A stretch of DNA of 64,000 nt from Clitopilus passeckerianus (Eukaryota; Basidiomycota; Agaricomycetes; Agaricales; Entolomataceae): positions 223,774 through 287,773 of the forward strand of contig CALYLX010000093.1 of assembly GCA_944990035.1 (NCBI GenBank), read 5' to 3'. A program made the translations under genes and the position numbers. Below, in pieces: positions 49,195 to 59,708 of this stretch (the first letter of the stretch is position 1; every line of letters begins with the position of its first letter). The notes beneath the pieces are model-generated. The model was not told the origin of the DNA, made no database searches, and saw nothing but the letters and a program-made list of their open reading frames with translations.

Positions 49195-49745
49195 CTCAAC
49201 ACACCCTCCCTGAATATTTCGCTTGAGTATTCGGGCGATTGCCGATGCATCAAGTTGTATTCGGCTCCTTGAATAGCACTGTAATCTAGTGGACGTAAAC
49301 CCTTTATTTTGCTTTTCATTTTGGATATGGATCGGTCCAAGTTTGATGCACGTGTATACACTTTGGCGACCTCCTCTCTATCTTGGAAGCTACGTTGCAT
49401 ACGCCACTCGTCCAGGCTCAAAATCAGCATGAGTTATATTCTACTGTGCGGTCACACTTTCATCCCTCTTCTCTGTCCGTCGTTTTGCAGGACGTACACA
49501 GTAAAATCGGTCCAGAAGCAACTTCCGTAAGATGCTTCCCCAATCATAAACGCCACTCTCTGACAGTCGGCTGGCAACTCTCCTGCAACCAAGCCATTTA
49601 TAGTAGGCTTCGAACCCCAGCAAATCTGTCGTCTAAGGGAAAGCATGACCAAGATCCGTTTCGAAATCCTATTTAGAGAGGTGAACTCGACTACGAGAAC
49701 TATCAATTGCCCAGCAACAATTCATCCACTTCGTACTGAATTACC

Positions 49746-50207
49746 ATGAAACTCCTACTCCGACACTCGATACTTACAACTCTTGCGCTGGCTCTGCTTG
49801 GTGCTGCTGTGCCCACATCTCAGCAGGTAATTCAGAACATCGTAATATTTCTTCCGAGTATCAGCTCTAATTTCATTCCGTTCCATTCAGAAACTCTGCT
49901 GTCCCGAGGGTTTTGATTATGAAGGATATCATGAAGGCACGAAGACCTTTTATTGCGGGTAAGTGCAACTGTCTTTCGTCCAGTACAAGGTACCTGACGA
50001 GGAATAGACGACCACCCAAGGACGGAGAAGGGTATATAATTTGTGAATACGTGAGTTAGATCAAACACAATGTTGTCCCAGTATCGACATGAACCCTAAC
50101 CATTCTGAAACTGTGCACAGGATAGTGAAGGAACCGTTGTTTCCTCCTTCCCTTCCGGTTCCAAGTTATGCAACGGAGTGAGAGATCTGGCTCAGTGCCC
50201 TAACTAG
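49746..50207 (+). CDS. Small secreted cysteine-rich protein, 92 residues
   Basis: Four exons in agreeing phase: 49746-49826, 49891-49958, 50008-50050, 50121-50207. The first exon encodes a classical signal peptide (MKLLLRHSILTTLALALLGA, cleavage likely near AVPTSQQ). The mature part, about 65-70 residues, starts KLCCPEGFDYEGYHEGTKTF and holds six cysteines (CC pair, YC, IC, LC, QC), which suggests three disulfides, and ends ...AQCPN. No single open frame reveals this gene because every exon is under 90 nt. Such proteins are common in mushroom secretomes as effectors, antimicrobial peptides or matrix proteins. I recognise no named family. Confidence 0.85.
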
Positions 50208-50417
50208 TGCTAGTGCTTTGGCTCTGTGATACGAGTGGTATTGAAGGCTATAAATTGTGAGGGAAGGCTGGGCCACTGATTGGACCACCGCTGTGACTTA
50301 GTGGTTACTTGGTAGCGTAGTTGCTTCATGAACAATGATCATTCCACGACCGTCATTTCGTTTCATCCTTGTTCATATACCGCGTACTGTAGTCAACCCC
50401 ATGCATCATGACATTCT

Positions 50418-51106
50418 CTACTCCTCCAGGTCTAAGCATCGAAAAAAATTGTGAACATCAATCTCCACGGGACTTGGGGCCGTACTGGCGTCGGATTCCC
50501 TGTCGACTATTAGCATTGGTGACTGCTGGACGCCAGGGATCTGGCCTGCATTTTCCACTACCACCATGGGAAAAGGCTCGGACGCTGCGAGCATGGGGAC
50601 CATATCATTAGAAATGGCCATTGGACTGCCACCCTCGTGTTCATCCGCGTCCCTGTCGTCTCCTTGAAGAGTGGCTCTTAAATAGCCGTATTTATCTTCC
50701 TGCTCCTGCAACCTCAATTGGAGGATTTTCAGTTCTGCAGAAAGCTCTTCAGGCCCCGAAGTTGTTGGCTGTGCTTCTCGTGCTTGATGAATGGCAGAGG
50801 TCTTCTTGAGGTCCACCCTTAGAGAATCTCTGCGAGTTCGCACGACTCTCAGCTCTTTGCGTGTTGTCCGCTTGTCCCAGTAGTAAAATTTGTTGGTTCC
50901 ACCCTGGAATGGGATCTCGATGAGTCAAGCCGTGGAAACGTTAGAAAGTACAAACGAGTTACCTTGTACTCTGGGTGGGAGCGGCTCAGCGAGGGAGTAT
51001 CTGAAGGTATTCTCCTAGAGTTCTTGGAGTCCGACGTTTCAGAACCAGGAAGGATACTGGTGGCAGAACCCTGCTTGGTAGGAGTGTTGCGACCAGTGGG
51101 TGGCAT
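50418..51106 (-). CDS. Predicted coiled-coil protein of unknown function
   Basis: Exons 50963-51106 and 50418-50903 with a 59-nt intron (50904-50962, phase 0) give 209 residues. The N-terminus is Ser/Thr-rich and basic. The junction region reads EYK|GGTNKFYYWDKRTTRKE, basic and aromatic, followed by a likely coiled coil (LSAELKILQLRLQEQEDKYG) and an acidic, Met/Pro-rich tail. No domain recognised. Its 3' end lies about 210 bp from the convergent secreted-protein gene. Confidence 0.65.
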
Positions 51107-51710
51107 TGCGCCTGGATAGTAAGCCCCTGAAGGTACAGCTCAGGTGGGAAGTGAGAGGAGCGAGAGGCTAGCTTCGGATTGATCGTCTTATGAGAGCCGT
51201 GGGCCGTCTTTGGTAACTATTGGGAGTTCCCAGAGGTAGCTGAGGAACGCAGCCTTCGCAGTCCAAGTCTATTGTTCTTGAACGAGCGGTTGCTGCGCTA
51301 CTATTTGGCAGCTTCCTCCCGATTGGAGGTGGAGAGCTTGGTTTGAGGTAATACCTCCAAGAGAACGGAGAGGTAAGGATTCAGGTGACCTTGGTTCATG
51401 GTGGAAGTGTTCATACGTGAAGATACTGGGAGGAATTGCCATTCTTGTGTTGCATCAAGCATGGGTATATGGAGATGATCCGCTTGGGCTTGCTGTAGGC
51501 GCTTAAAAACCTTCGACCAGCGAGGGCGTTACCTTAGATTTTCTTTTTGGACATGATGGCGCGAATTCATATATTCCGAAAGATACTCTTCGAGTACCAT
51601 GTCTCAACGAGCCCAAAAAAGGGAGTAGGAAGGTGAACTAATTTGATGAATTAGCAAGACTAGAGGTGATTCTACTCTAACTACATGAATTAAGATAATA
51701 CATCGTCTCA
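51107..51710. other. Intergenic region, nothing recognised
   Basis: The 604 bp between the ATG of the coiled-coil gene and the stop of the recycling-factor gene hold no supported feature beyond the expected promoter and 3' untranslated sequence. Confidence 0.4.
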
Positions 51711-52591
51711 TTATTTCGACCCGGTAGCTTTCTTGAGACCGGCAAGAATGTTGTCCACCTCGGAGACATACCTATCATTGAGTTTCTGGAACTATGCAGG
51801 AGAAGTCAGCACTCCTGTCTGAGCCTGTCATCCCTGAGTTCGTACCTCTTCCAGTTCAACAGAGAATTTCTCATATTTCCCTTTCTTGACGCTGGTTGCA
51901 TGCTGTTTGCGTACCTGCACGCGAATTTCTTCTGCCTTCTTCTGTGCTTGGGTGAACAGGGCTGTTCGCGCTTCTACTGTCGGTCTAGAGCCATTCTCAG
52001 TACCAGATGCATAAGCTTGTAAAAAAGTCACCTTACTTAGGGATAGGAATCTTAATGGTTCGAGAATCTGCCTTTTGAGGAACGATTCCTGGCAACTTGG
52101 CGTCGTATAGGGCTTGTTCAATCGGTTTGAGGTTCTACTACGCAGGGCGAGGTTAGAGGCATAAATTGTGGCCAGAACAGAGACACATCTCACAGCTTCG
52201 TCCATCACGGTTACTACGAGCGTGGTGCCTTCCCTAACGCCGACAACTGCGACCTTTTCAAGAGGGAGTTCAGAGCCTGAGACCTTGACCTTCACAGAAG
52301 ACAAGAGACTGGGAGTAACACGACCAGTAGCTCGTTGTTCTAGCAGAGCACATTCCTTTCGGTACCATTCCACTGCAGTCTGCATGCCCTTCTCTGCCTT
52401 CTCGTATTCTTGGACAGCGGCAGCATCTTGAATTTTGAACTTGGAACCCGGACGCAAGTCGGCGGTGGATTTACCACCTTTGCTTTTGCCCTTTGACGCG
52501 TACGTCCGCACAGTCACGCAGGGTGTGGCGGGCCTGAGTAGTGTCTGCCGTGATAGGGCTCGGGTGCAAATAGCAAGGCGATAAAAGACAT
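51711..52591 (-). CDS. RRF1: Mitochondrial ribosome recycling factor
   Basis: Releases ribosomal subunits from mRNA after termination in mitochondria. Exons from the 3' end: 51711-51791, 51846-51984, 52037-52134, and a first exon ending at 52194. Family landmarks: ATGRVTPSLLSSVKVKVSGS, PLEKVAVVGVREGTTLVVTV, LYDAKLPGIVPQKADSRTIK, IPIPKPTVEAR, and the C-terminal helix FQKLNDRYVSEVDNILAGLK. The N-terminus is rich in Arg/Ser/Thr (RLAICTRALSRQTLLRPATP), fitting a mitochondrial presequence. The start is unresolved: the frame is open upstream without an ATG, the ATG at 52591 is out of frame, and a small upstream exon (ATG CAA GCC before a GTAAGC donor near 52745) is possible. All later splice phases agree. 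Usual family length is about 260 residues, which fits. Confidence 0.85.
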
Positions 52592-53685
52592 TTCGACTGG
52601 CGTCCAAAATTTCGAGGCTGGACACGTCAAGGTGAAGGAAGACTTGGTCAAGCTTTAGCAGTACCGATTTGGACGCATCTTGTTTGGGTAAACAGACGAT
52701 GGCAAACAATGCCTCGAGATCACAATTGGCTTACGGCTTGCATGTCAGACGGATTGGTCACCGATCAAGCTCGCGGCCATTCTCGAGGGTCTGGTCTTTC
52801 ACAAATCAATGGGGTACATTCTTACTTTCACCCAGACCAAGCCGACTGGTTATGGGTTTGGTTTGGCCCGTTTGAAGATCACGCTCAGGAATTTAAAAGG
52901 TACGTGGTATAATTTCCCTTACACTTGTTGATGGTTTACCCCAACGATTTTCTACTCAATATACTTGTTCCAAGTGGTCCGGAAAGAACGCAGCGTATTC
53001 TCCGAAGCACAGTGTAGACGATGTCACTGCGATGTCGTACTTTGCACTTTGGGCGTATCAAAATAAACCTGCTCATCCTTTCGACAAGTACTCGGTGGTC
53101 ATCCCTTACAAGTCTAGCTCTTTGATTCGGCGTACACCAACCTCGTGGAGTATTCTCAGGGGTCCTGCATCAGCAAATCTGTGTCAGATTCTGGTCCTCT
53201 CTAGGGTATGTATGTGGTTTATCACCGCCGACCGCAAAATTTTACATGCCTCGGTACTCTCCCGAGTCTTGGAAGGTCTTGAACTCAGATTCTATGAAGG
53301 TCACTAGAGACTGTTAATGGCATGTCGAATGGCGTTTAATGAATGGAAGCTTTCGAAGTTCTCATCACGAGTCCACGACCAGCCAATCACAGAAGAGGTT
53401 GCTGCTGACAGGCTTTATTGAAGATGTCAAGCATCATCGACAGGTTCCACTTTCCTCAATAGCGGCTGTCAGAAACACCCACTCTGAGTGGCTAGCCACA
53501 ACGGCATCGGCCCATGAAGATCTTTGTAATCCCACCCAGACGTCCTGCTGACCGTCTCCCAAGCAGGAAGGGTGTCATTAACTCCAACTCGCTTATTTTC
53601 TGAACACTATAAAGGCGCGACCACTCTTCATTCAAGAGAGCAATTAAGCAAGGGCTTCTACGTATTCACCACTCTTTCCTATACA
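52592..53685. other. Region between recycling factor and MACPF gene; weak ORFs only
   Basis: A plus-strand frame around 52747-52905 (HSYFHPDQADWLWVWFGPFE) ends at a good donor, GTACGT, and another at 52978-53210 (VDDVTAMSYFALWAYQNKPA) ends at GTATGT. They do not splice together in frame and show no domain, so I do not call a gene. The MACPF promoter should lie at the right end. Confidence 0.3.
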
Positions 53686-55304
53686 ATGTCTGACTCTTCT
53701 GAGCTTCCGGCCTTGAACCATCTTGGTTATGGCATCGATATGACCACTCACGCCGTTGACCATAGACTCGGTATGTGGCCGATAGTCGAGTATCCATGTA
53801 TGTAGCTGACGGCAGAACACAATAAGGTCACCGCATCAATCAAGAGAGGATTCCGGCTCTTCATCTTCGATGACGATACCCACGAAGTCCAAGCAGGTAT
53901 ATTTTTGAATCACGACGACATCTTTAGACTATCTCTAACGTCACTGGGCCAGGTGGTGTCAAATACACAGTTCCGAGCCTGGTAACCGTAGGGGAAGACA
54001 CCAAGTCTTCTGAAGGCGAGCTGCAAACGTACGAGAGTGGCTCTAAAGCTTCTGAAGCGTTCAACGTCGATGCCAGCTTGTCCGTCACCTACGGTGCAAT
54101 CTCGGGTTCCGCCAGTGCCTCCTATGCGTACAGCAAATCTTTCAGCCAGGAATCAATGTTCGCTCTCTTCAGTAACAGCTACAACGTCTACTACGCCGCC
54201 TTGGAGAACTACGGTGATAGTTGGAACGAAAAGCCTCTTGCGAAGAGATTGAAGAAGCTACCTATTCCTTTTGACGGCAGCGACCCTAAATGTGTCTCAA
54301 GCTATAAGTCTTTCTTCCACGCTTGGGGTTCACACATCGTTTTGAGCTGTAATTACGGCTCTCGCTTCCAGATGGTACGTTATAATCCAACCCTTTGATT
54401 AAATACAGTTCTGAAGCCCGGCCCTGTTTTAGACTGTGCAGCAGAGTCGAAGCGATTCCGAAACCAGTACAGACTGGTCTGCTAACGTCAAAGCGGCATA
54501 CAATGGCGTTGTAGCCGTAGATGCTGACGTCTCTGTCAAGTCCAGCGACTCGTATAAGGCTTTCGATAAATCTAAGGTCTTACATTCAGTTCTCCGTGGA
54601 GGAGACATTTCATACGGCCCCAGCTTGGAGAAGGATCCCCGAGCCTGAGGCGTTTAAGTCGTGGACTAACACCGCAATGACCAACCCGGATATCACCAAC
54701 TTCTCGACTATTGAGATCTGGTCACTTATGGAGGGTGCTGAATCCGATGTCATCAACAACTACGCTAACGAGATCGAAAACGCGTACAACTGGTGTCTCC
54801 AGAACCCACAGAGGTACACGACCGAGATCTCGTTCAACATCGAATCAGACTGGGCCGAGTTCGGGCTTCTAACTCCTAGCGCTACCATCTCCGACCCGAA
54901 GGGTTTGGATGACGACAACACGGTTGCCGGCGACCTCAAGATTACATGGGGTAGAGAGCACAGTCACGACGAGAAGAGGAAGACCATCGAGTAGGTGTTT
55001 TGTGCATTTGTTGCTATACCCTCGTTCCTGACCACAATCCTACATCTAGATTTGCGATCGTCAATGACGGGTCCCCTCTCGATTTCTACATCTCTCACGG
55101 AAGCGATGGCAGCACTGGGGGTACCGGAAACGCACGCGTGATCATCCAAGGAGTACGTGTTGGCAGTGATCTCAACTCTTGTTTGTTTAACCTTGTCAAC
55201 AGAAAGAGTATGCCAACGAGGGGGTGTCGGACAACAATTGGAACACCAAGCGGTTCTACCAAGCTCCGGTGTCTGGTACTCCCGTCACTGATGATGAAAA
55301 GTAA
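53686..55304 (+). pseudogene. MACPF-domain (perforin-like) protein, frame-broken
   Basis: MACPF proteins can assemble into membrane pores; fungal members include cytolysin partners and proteins of unknown role. Exon blocks: 53686-53770, 53816-53896, 53953-54374, 54433-54990, 55050-55152, 55203-55304. The MACPF signature (a Tyr, then aromatic residues, then G-S-H) is at about 54300-54345. A Ser-rich, beta-prone stretch precedes it, and a small beta-type C-terminal segment follows. There is no signal peptide. Inside the fourth block the reading frame changes near 54640, next to a run of C, with no splice signal to explain it; the first frame meets a stop there. As written the gene encodes a truncated product. 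It could be a real pseudogene or a sequencing indel. I cannot tell whether the intact family member is a toxin or a developmental protein. Confidence 0.75.
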
Positions 55305-55776
55305 TCAACTTTGCCTTCGTCGATTTACGATTCACAAATGGTGGATGAATATTGATGGACATTGGCCTTTCTTTCTCTACATACTTAAAACAAAACACTC
55401 TGCTTATGCCTATGGAACGATTCTTTCTCTACGATTTACTCAAAAACTGTCTGCTTATGCCTGTGGAATGACCTTTGTGCACACGGAAACTTGTCAATCT
55501 GTATGAAATATCATGACGTTACTCATATTTAGCGGATGGGAAAGTGAACGTGACTTCCGGCCCCTCGGCATGCTCGCCAATCGATCCCCGCGCTACACTG
55601 GGCCACCTTCGGGTTCTCGGGACTCGGACCTTTACCGTTCTTTCCGTCCACACCCTCTTATATCGAGCTCACTGCTTTGCAGCGCCAACGAAACCTATAA
55701 AGCACTAGAGCACCTGGGGTGCATATAATGTTCTGGGACTGAACTAGAAGACCTCGTATTTTTTCAGAAGGCATTC
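55305..55776. other. Promoter region of the carrier gene
   Basis: No gene is supported in these 472 bp. Two imperfect copies of a segment containing ACTCTGCTTATGCCTATGGA / ACTGTCTGCTTATGCCTGTG lie at about 55396-55470. Confidence 0.4.
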
Positions 55777-56909
55777 ATGGAAGCTGCTCCCGATGCCTTC
55801 AATAGAGACTCTGTCGCCATTCGGGCGGCCAAGGATATCACGTTTGGGAGCGTACGTGGCGTCAAATGCTATTTTGGAGGAGAATTTAACGTGTTTGACG
55901 TATTTAGATCGCTGGCATGGTATCCAAAGTGTTCGAACATCCATTCGACTTGACCAAAGTACGGCTGCAAGCCCAAGTACTGGATTCTAAAGCCAGATTC
56001 ACCGGACCGCTAGATTGCCTGACCAAGACATGGAAGAATGAAGGAATCAAGGGTCTCTATCGTGTATGTTCTGATTACTCCTCCGCACTCATTGATTCTT
56101 ACATTCCATGGTAGGGTCTACCTGCACCTGTCGTAGGTGCAATGGCAGAGAATGCCACTCTATTTTTGGCATACAGCGAGTTCCAAAACATAATACGCCA
56201 TGTGACTGGAAGGCCATTATCTGAAGAACCTACGCTCCCACAATTGGCTCTGGCGGCGGCTGGTGCTGGGCTTGTCACTAGTTATGTGCTGTACGTAACG
56301 AAGCCCATCATTGCAAAGCGGCAACTAATCCTCGGCTTCATCCAGAACTCCCATTGAGCTTGTCAAATGCAAGATGCAGGTGCAAATGCTGGTCACACCT
56401 TCTACACCAGGCGTGGCGCAGTCACTACCTGGTCCCATCGGTGTCCTTAAATCTGTGATCAAGAGCACAGGATTTCGCGGCCTCTGGCTCGGCCAGACAG
56501 GAACACTCATTCGAGAAACTGGAGGTGGTGCTGCATGGTTCACCACGAAAGAATTTGTCGCTCGCCAACTCGTGGCTAGGCGGAAAGACCCTCAGAGGAC
56601 AAGCGTCTCAAGCCATGGGAGTCAGCCCTATCTGGAGCATGCGCTGGAGCGATGTTCAACTTCGTCCTGTTTCCAGCAGACACCGTGAAGAGCGCTATAC
56701 AGACAGAGGAGGAGCTCCGACCCAGGATACCCGGAGCAGATGGAAAGCTTCCGCCCAGGCCGACCTTTGCTGGGACAGCGGCGGCGATGTACAAGGCTCA
56801 AGGCATTAGGGGCCTGTATGCTGGATGTGGGATAACCGTTGCGCGTTCGATACCCAGTAGTGCGATTATCTTCTTGATTTACGACGGACTTGCGAAGAGA
56901 TTTGGATAA
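55777..56909 (+). CDS. ORT1: Mitochondrial carrier, ornithine transporter type, frame-broken
   Basis: Inner-membrane carrier of the SLC25 family, most like the fungal ornithine exchanger (arginine synthesis). Exons 55777-55851, 55908-56063, 56115-56290, 56346-56909; about 323 residues. All three carrier repeats show the P-x-D/E-x-x-K/R motif: PFDLTKVRLQ, PIELVKCKMQ and PADTVKSAIQ. ENATLFLAYSEFQNIIR and PSSAIIFLIYD are typical of the ornithine subgroup. In the last exon the frame moves by one base near 56589-56593 (CCCT): upstream it reads FVARQLVARRKDP and downstream PWESALSGACAGAMFNFVLF. No GT..AG pair explains this, so it is one base short. A sequencing indel is the simplest reading because the rest is well conserved. 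Confidence 0.85.
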
Positions 56910-57224
56910 TAGACGTGGATGTATATCTTGGAGAGGAGTAATGCCGCATGACATTGTATATTGACTCTTTTTGCACAATTATGTAGAACTATAGAACAAT
57001 CTTCTTGATAAACCTTCCTGATACTGTGTAGCTATATGACACTGGGGATCAAAAGCAGCATAACGCGCTGGATACGACACTCAGGTAATCGGCAAGTGTT
57101 CGTAACTGCCAATAAGCTCTTGCTACCACTGTTTTTTTTCCGTGAACTCAATTTATTCCTCTTAGAATGGCTATCCCTTTCCCAACGGACAGAGAGAAAT
57201 TGAGCTACCAAACTATACCCAAAT

Positions 57225-58883
57225 TCACTGCACTGTAAACCCTTCATATCCATTCTCAGCACTGGTTTTGCACAATTTCGTGTACATGGGCAGCCCCCCA
57301 GTAAAGTTCAGCGCCTCTCTTCGCTTACCAGGTACATTGGTGCCGTTCCACTCTGAACCTACATCCCTCCAGAACCCCACGTTGAATGTATCGTTGACAA
57401 GCTTGGTGTATTCATCCTCTGCCTCCTTCACCGCCTCAATACGGGTCTGTTTCTTTTCACGCATGTGATTCAGGCATTCGACAACCCAGTCGCCCTGTAC
57501 CTCCTAATCCAATAAGATAGTCAGAGACGGTACCTGATAGACAATCTAACTACGTACCGCACAAGTGGGTCCTGTACAGAAACCTGTAGGGCCTTGAGGT
57601 CCATAGACGAAAAAGAGGTTTGGATAACCTTGAGATGCCAATCCGAGATAGGTCGAAAGACCTTTGTTCTTCCATTTATCGGCGAGCGGTTCTTGGCCTG
57701 GGCCTTTAATGTCAATGGAGGTGAGGCTTCCTGTGACGGCGTCGAACCCAGTTGCAAAGATAAGAAGATCGAGTTCGTGCTCGACCCCATCCTGTGTCTT
57801 GAGACCTTTCTCTGTCACCTCCGCAATAGGGTTCGACTTGATATCAACCAAGTCCACGTGCGGAAGATTGTAAACCTCGTAATATGTCTGTTCGAGGCCG
57901 GGTCGCTTTGCGAAGATGGGATACAGAGGAACCTCGGGAGCAAGTTTCTTGTGAAGTTTCGGGTCATGGATTCTTCGCAGAACCTTCTGGCGCCAAAACT
58001 TGTAGACAACGTCGTTTGCCTTCTGGTCCACGACAATGCTAATAAAGTTGCCTAGCCCAAAGTGGAAGCCACCTTTGCTCCACAATTCCTCCAACCTGAG
58101 CTGAACTTCCTCTAGTGTCAGGTCGGACATGTTTTCCGTAATGGGATCAAAGTCGGTACCACCGAGGGTTTGGAGGCGGCGGCGGAAAATGGTGGGATAG
58201 AGGTCTTTCTTCATTCTATCCTGCGACGCCTTATCAAGGGTGTATTGAGCCATGGGGAGAGCAGTGTTGAGGGTTCGTTGGAATACCGTCAAATGGCCGG
58301 CTCGAGGTCCACATTCCTGTATGATCTGGACACCGCTGGCGCCTGTCCCAACGACCCCAACCCGTTTCCCCTCGATTTCAATGCCTTCTCGCGGCCAACG
58401 AGAGGTATGCACAGAAATTCCCCCGAATTTCTCAAGGCCGTTAAGATCGGGGTAGAGAGGTTTGACGCCATCTCCTGTGCACATAATCAAGAAACGAGGT
58501 CGGGCGGTGATACCGGTGTCGGTGGAAACAATCCATCGATCAGCAAATGTGTCGAATTTTGCCGCAGTGACTGAGGTATGGAAGAGGATGTCGCGACTGA
58601 GATCTAGTTTTCCGTCAACGTACTTGAAATAGTTGACAAGTTCCTGCTGAGAAGCGAAGCCCTCCTTCCATGACCAGTCCTTCCAAAGCTCTTCCAAGGA
58701 GTATTGGTAGATGTGGCACTCAGAATCGGTTCGTGCTCCGGGATAGCGATTCCAATGCCAAACTCCACCAAGATTGGAGCCAGCTTCGTAAAGCTTCACA
58801 GAGAAGCTTGCCTTGCGGGCAACATGGAGAAAATATATTCCCGAGAAGCCAGCTCCCACGACGAGCACATCTAATAAGTCCAT
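57225..58883 (-). CDS. Flavin monooxygenase of the Baeyer-Villiger type
   Basis: NADPH- and FAD-dependent monooxygenase that converts ketones to esters or lactones, or oxidises related substrates. Exons 57558-58883 and 57225-57503 (54-nt intron, phase 0) give 534 residues. FAD-binding GAGFSG is at residues about 10-15, followed by the WHWNRYPGARTD block. The family fingerprint F-x-G-x3-H-x3-W is present as FGGISVHTSRW (about residue 155). The NADPH Rossmann motif is GVVGTGASG (about 178). ATGFD is near 355 and FVYGPQGPTGF near 425. The C-terminal exon is a helical cap (GDWVVECLNHMREKKQTRIE). It is convergent with the carrier gene (about 315 bp apart). No biosynthetic cluster genes accompany it, so I would not assign it to a metabolite pathway. 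Confidence 0.92.
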
Positions 58884-59708
58884 ATTAAGAGGTTCGTATC
58901 TTTAGTTTGGAGATGGAGGATCAATGTGGTCGAGTTCGAGGACGGGATGGTGGACATGCCGGCAATTCGTAGTATGATAGGCAATATCCCAGGTCTATTC
59001 ACACGCTTTTCGACGACAATGCTTGAAAGCTTGATGGCTTGTATGATATGGGCCTATGTGAACAAGCCCATCAGACAGGGCGCTAAATGGATGCAAAACC
59101 CCACAAAGCGTGAGCGGAGGAGGGGTTGAAAGCTGACGATCCGAGCAGAACATTCTTGTTGTTATCGTACCAGCCATGAGCTGAACCTTTGGATTGGTAT
59201 TGTGGCATGTGCACGTACTGAGCATCAAGGTCGATATACTAACATGTGTAGCTGGGTGAGAGCCTGCTGCTCAGAGTAGCAAAGGTTTCGCGCCGCCTTA
59301 TTGTACTTTGTCGAACATGTTGGTATCTATCAAAGTCAAGACTTGGTATTCCACTGCAAATGACAATGTATATTAATTCCCACGACGGCAGGCGATCTTA
59401 ACCAAATTGTTGCAATTGGCAGGAAAGACCCATTGGAAGTGAAATCCAAGGTCAAATTAAGGGCAAAGTCGAAACAATTTGCATTGGATTTCGACGTTTT
59501 GCCGTTCTGCTTCTATTTACCCTATGTATTAGAGAAAGATCACAATACGATATAGCTCAGGATGATTGAACACTCTATATAGCTACGTGACGAATTTGGT
59601 GAATTAAGCCAGGCCAATACCGCTCGCTAGTAATGGGATCTTCACCACGTAAAATCAATGCCCCTTTCCGTTGCAATGAGCATGGCCTCTTGATAATATG
59701 TAAATGTC
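58884..59708. other. Promoter region of the monooxygenase gene and AT-rich spacer
   Basis: No supported gene. The left end lies upstream of the monooxygenase ATG at 58883; the right end overlaps the tail of degenerate minus-strand F-box sequence. Confidence 0.4.

Noticed and set aside
57225..58883. A biosynthetic gene cluster around the monooxygenase
   Set aside because: The neighbours are a mitochondrial carrier, a MACPF gene and F-box relics; no backbone enzyme, cytochrome P450 or transporter for a metabolite is adjacent.
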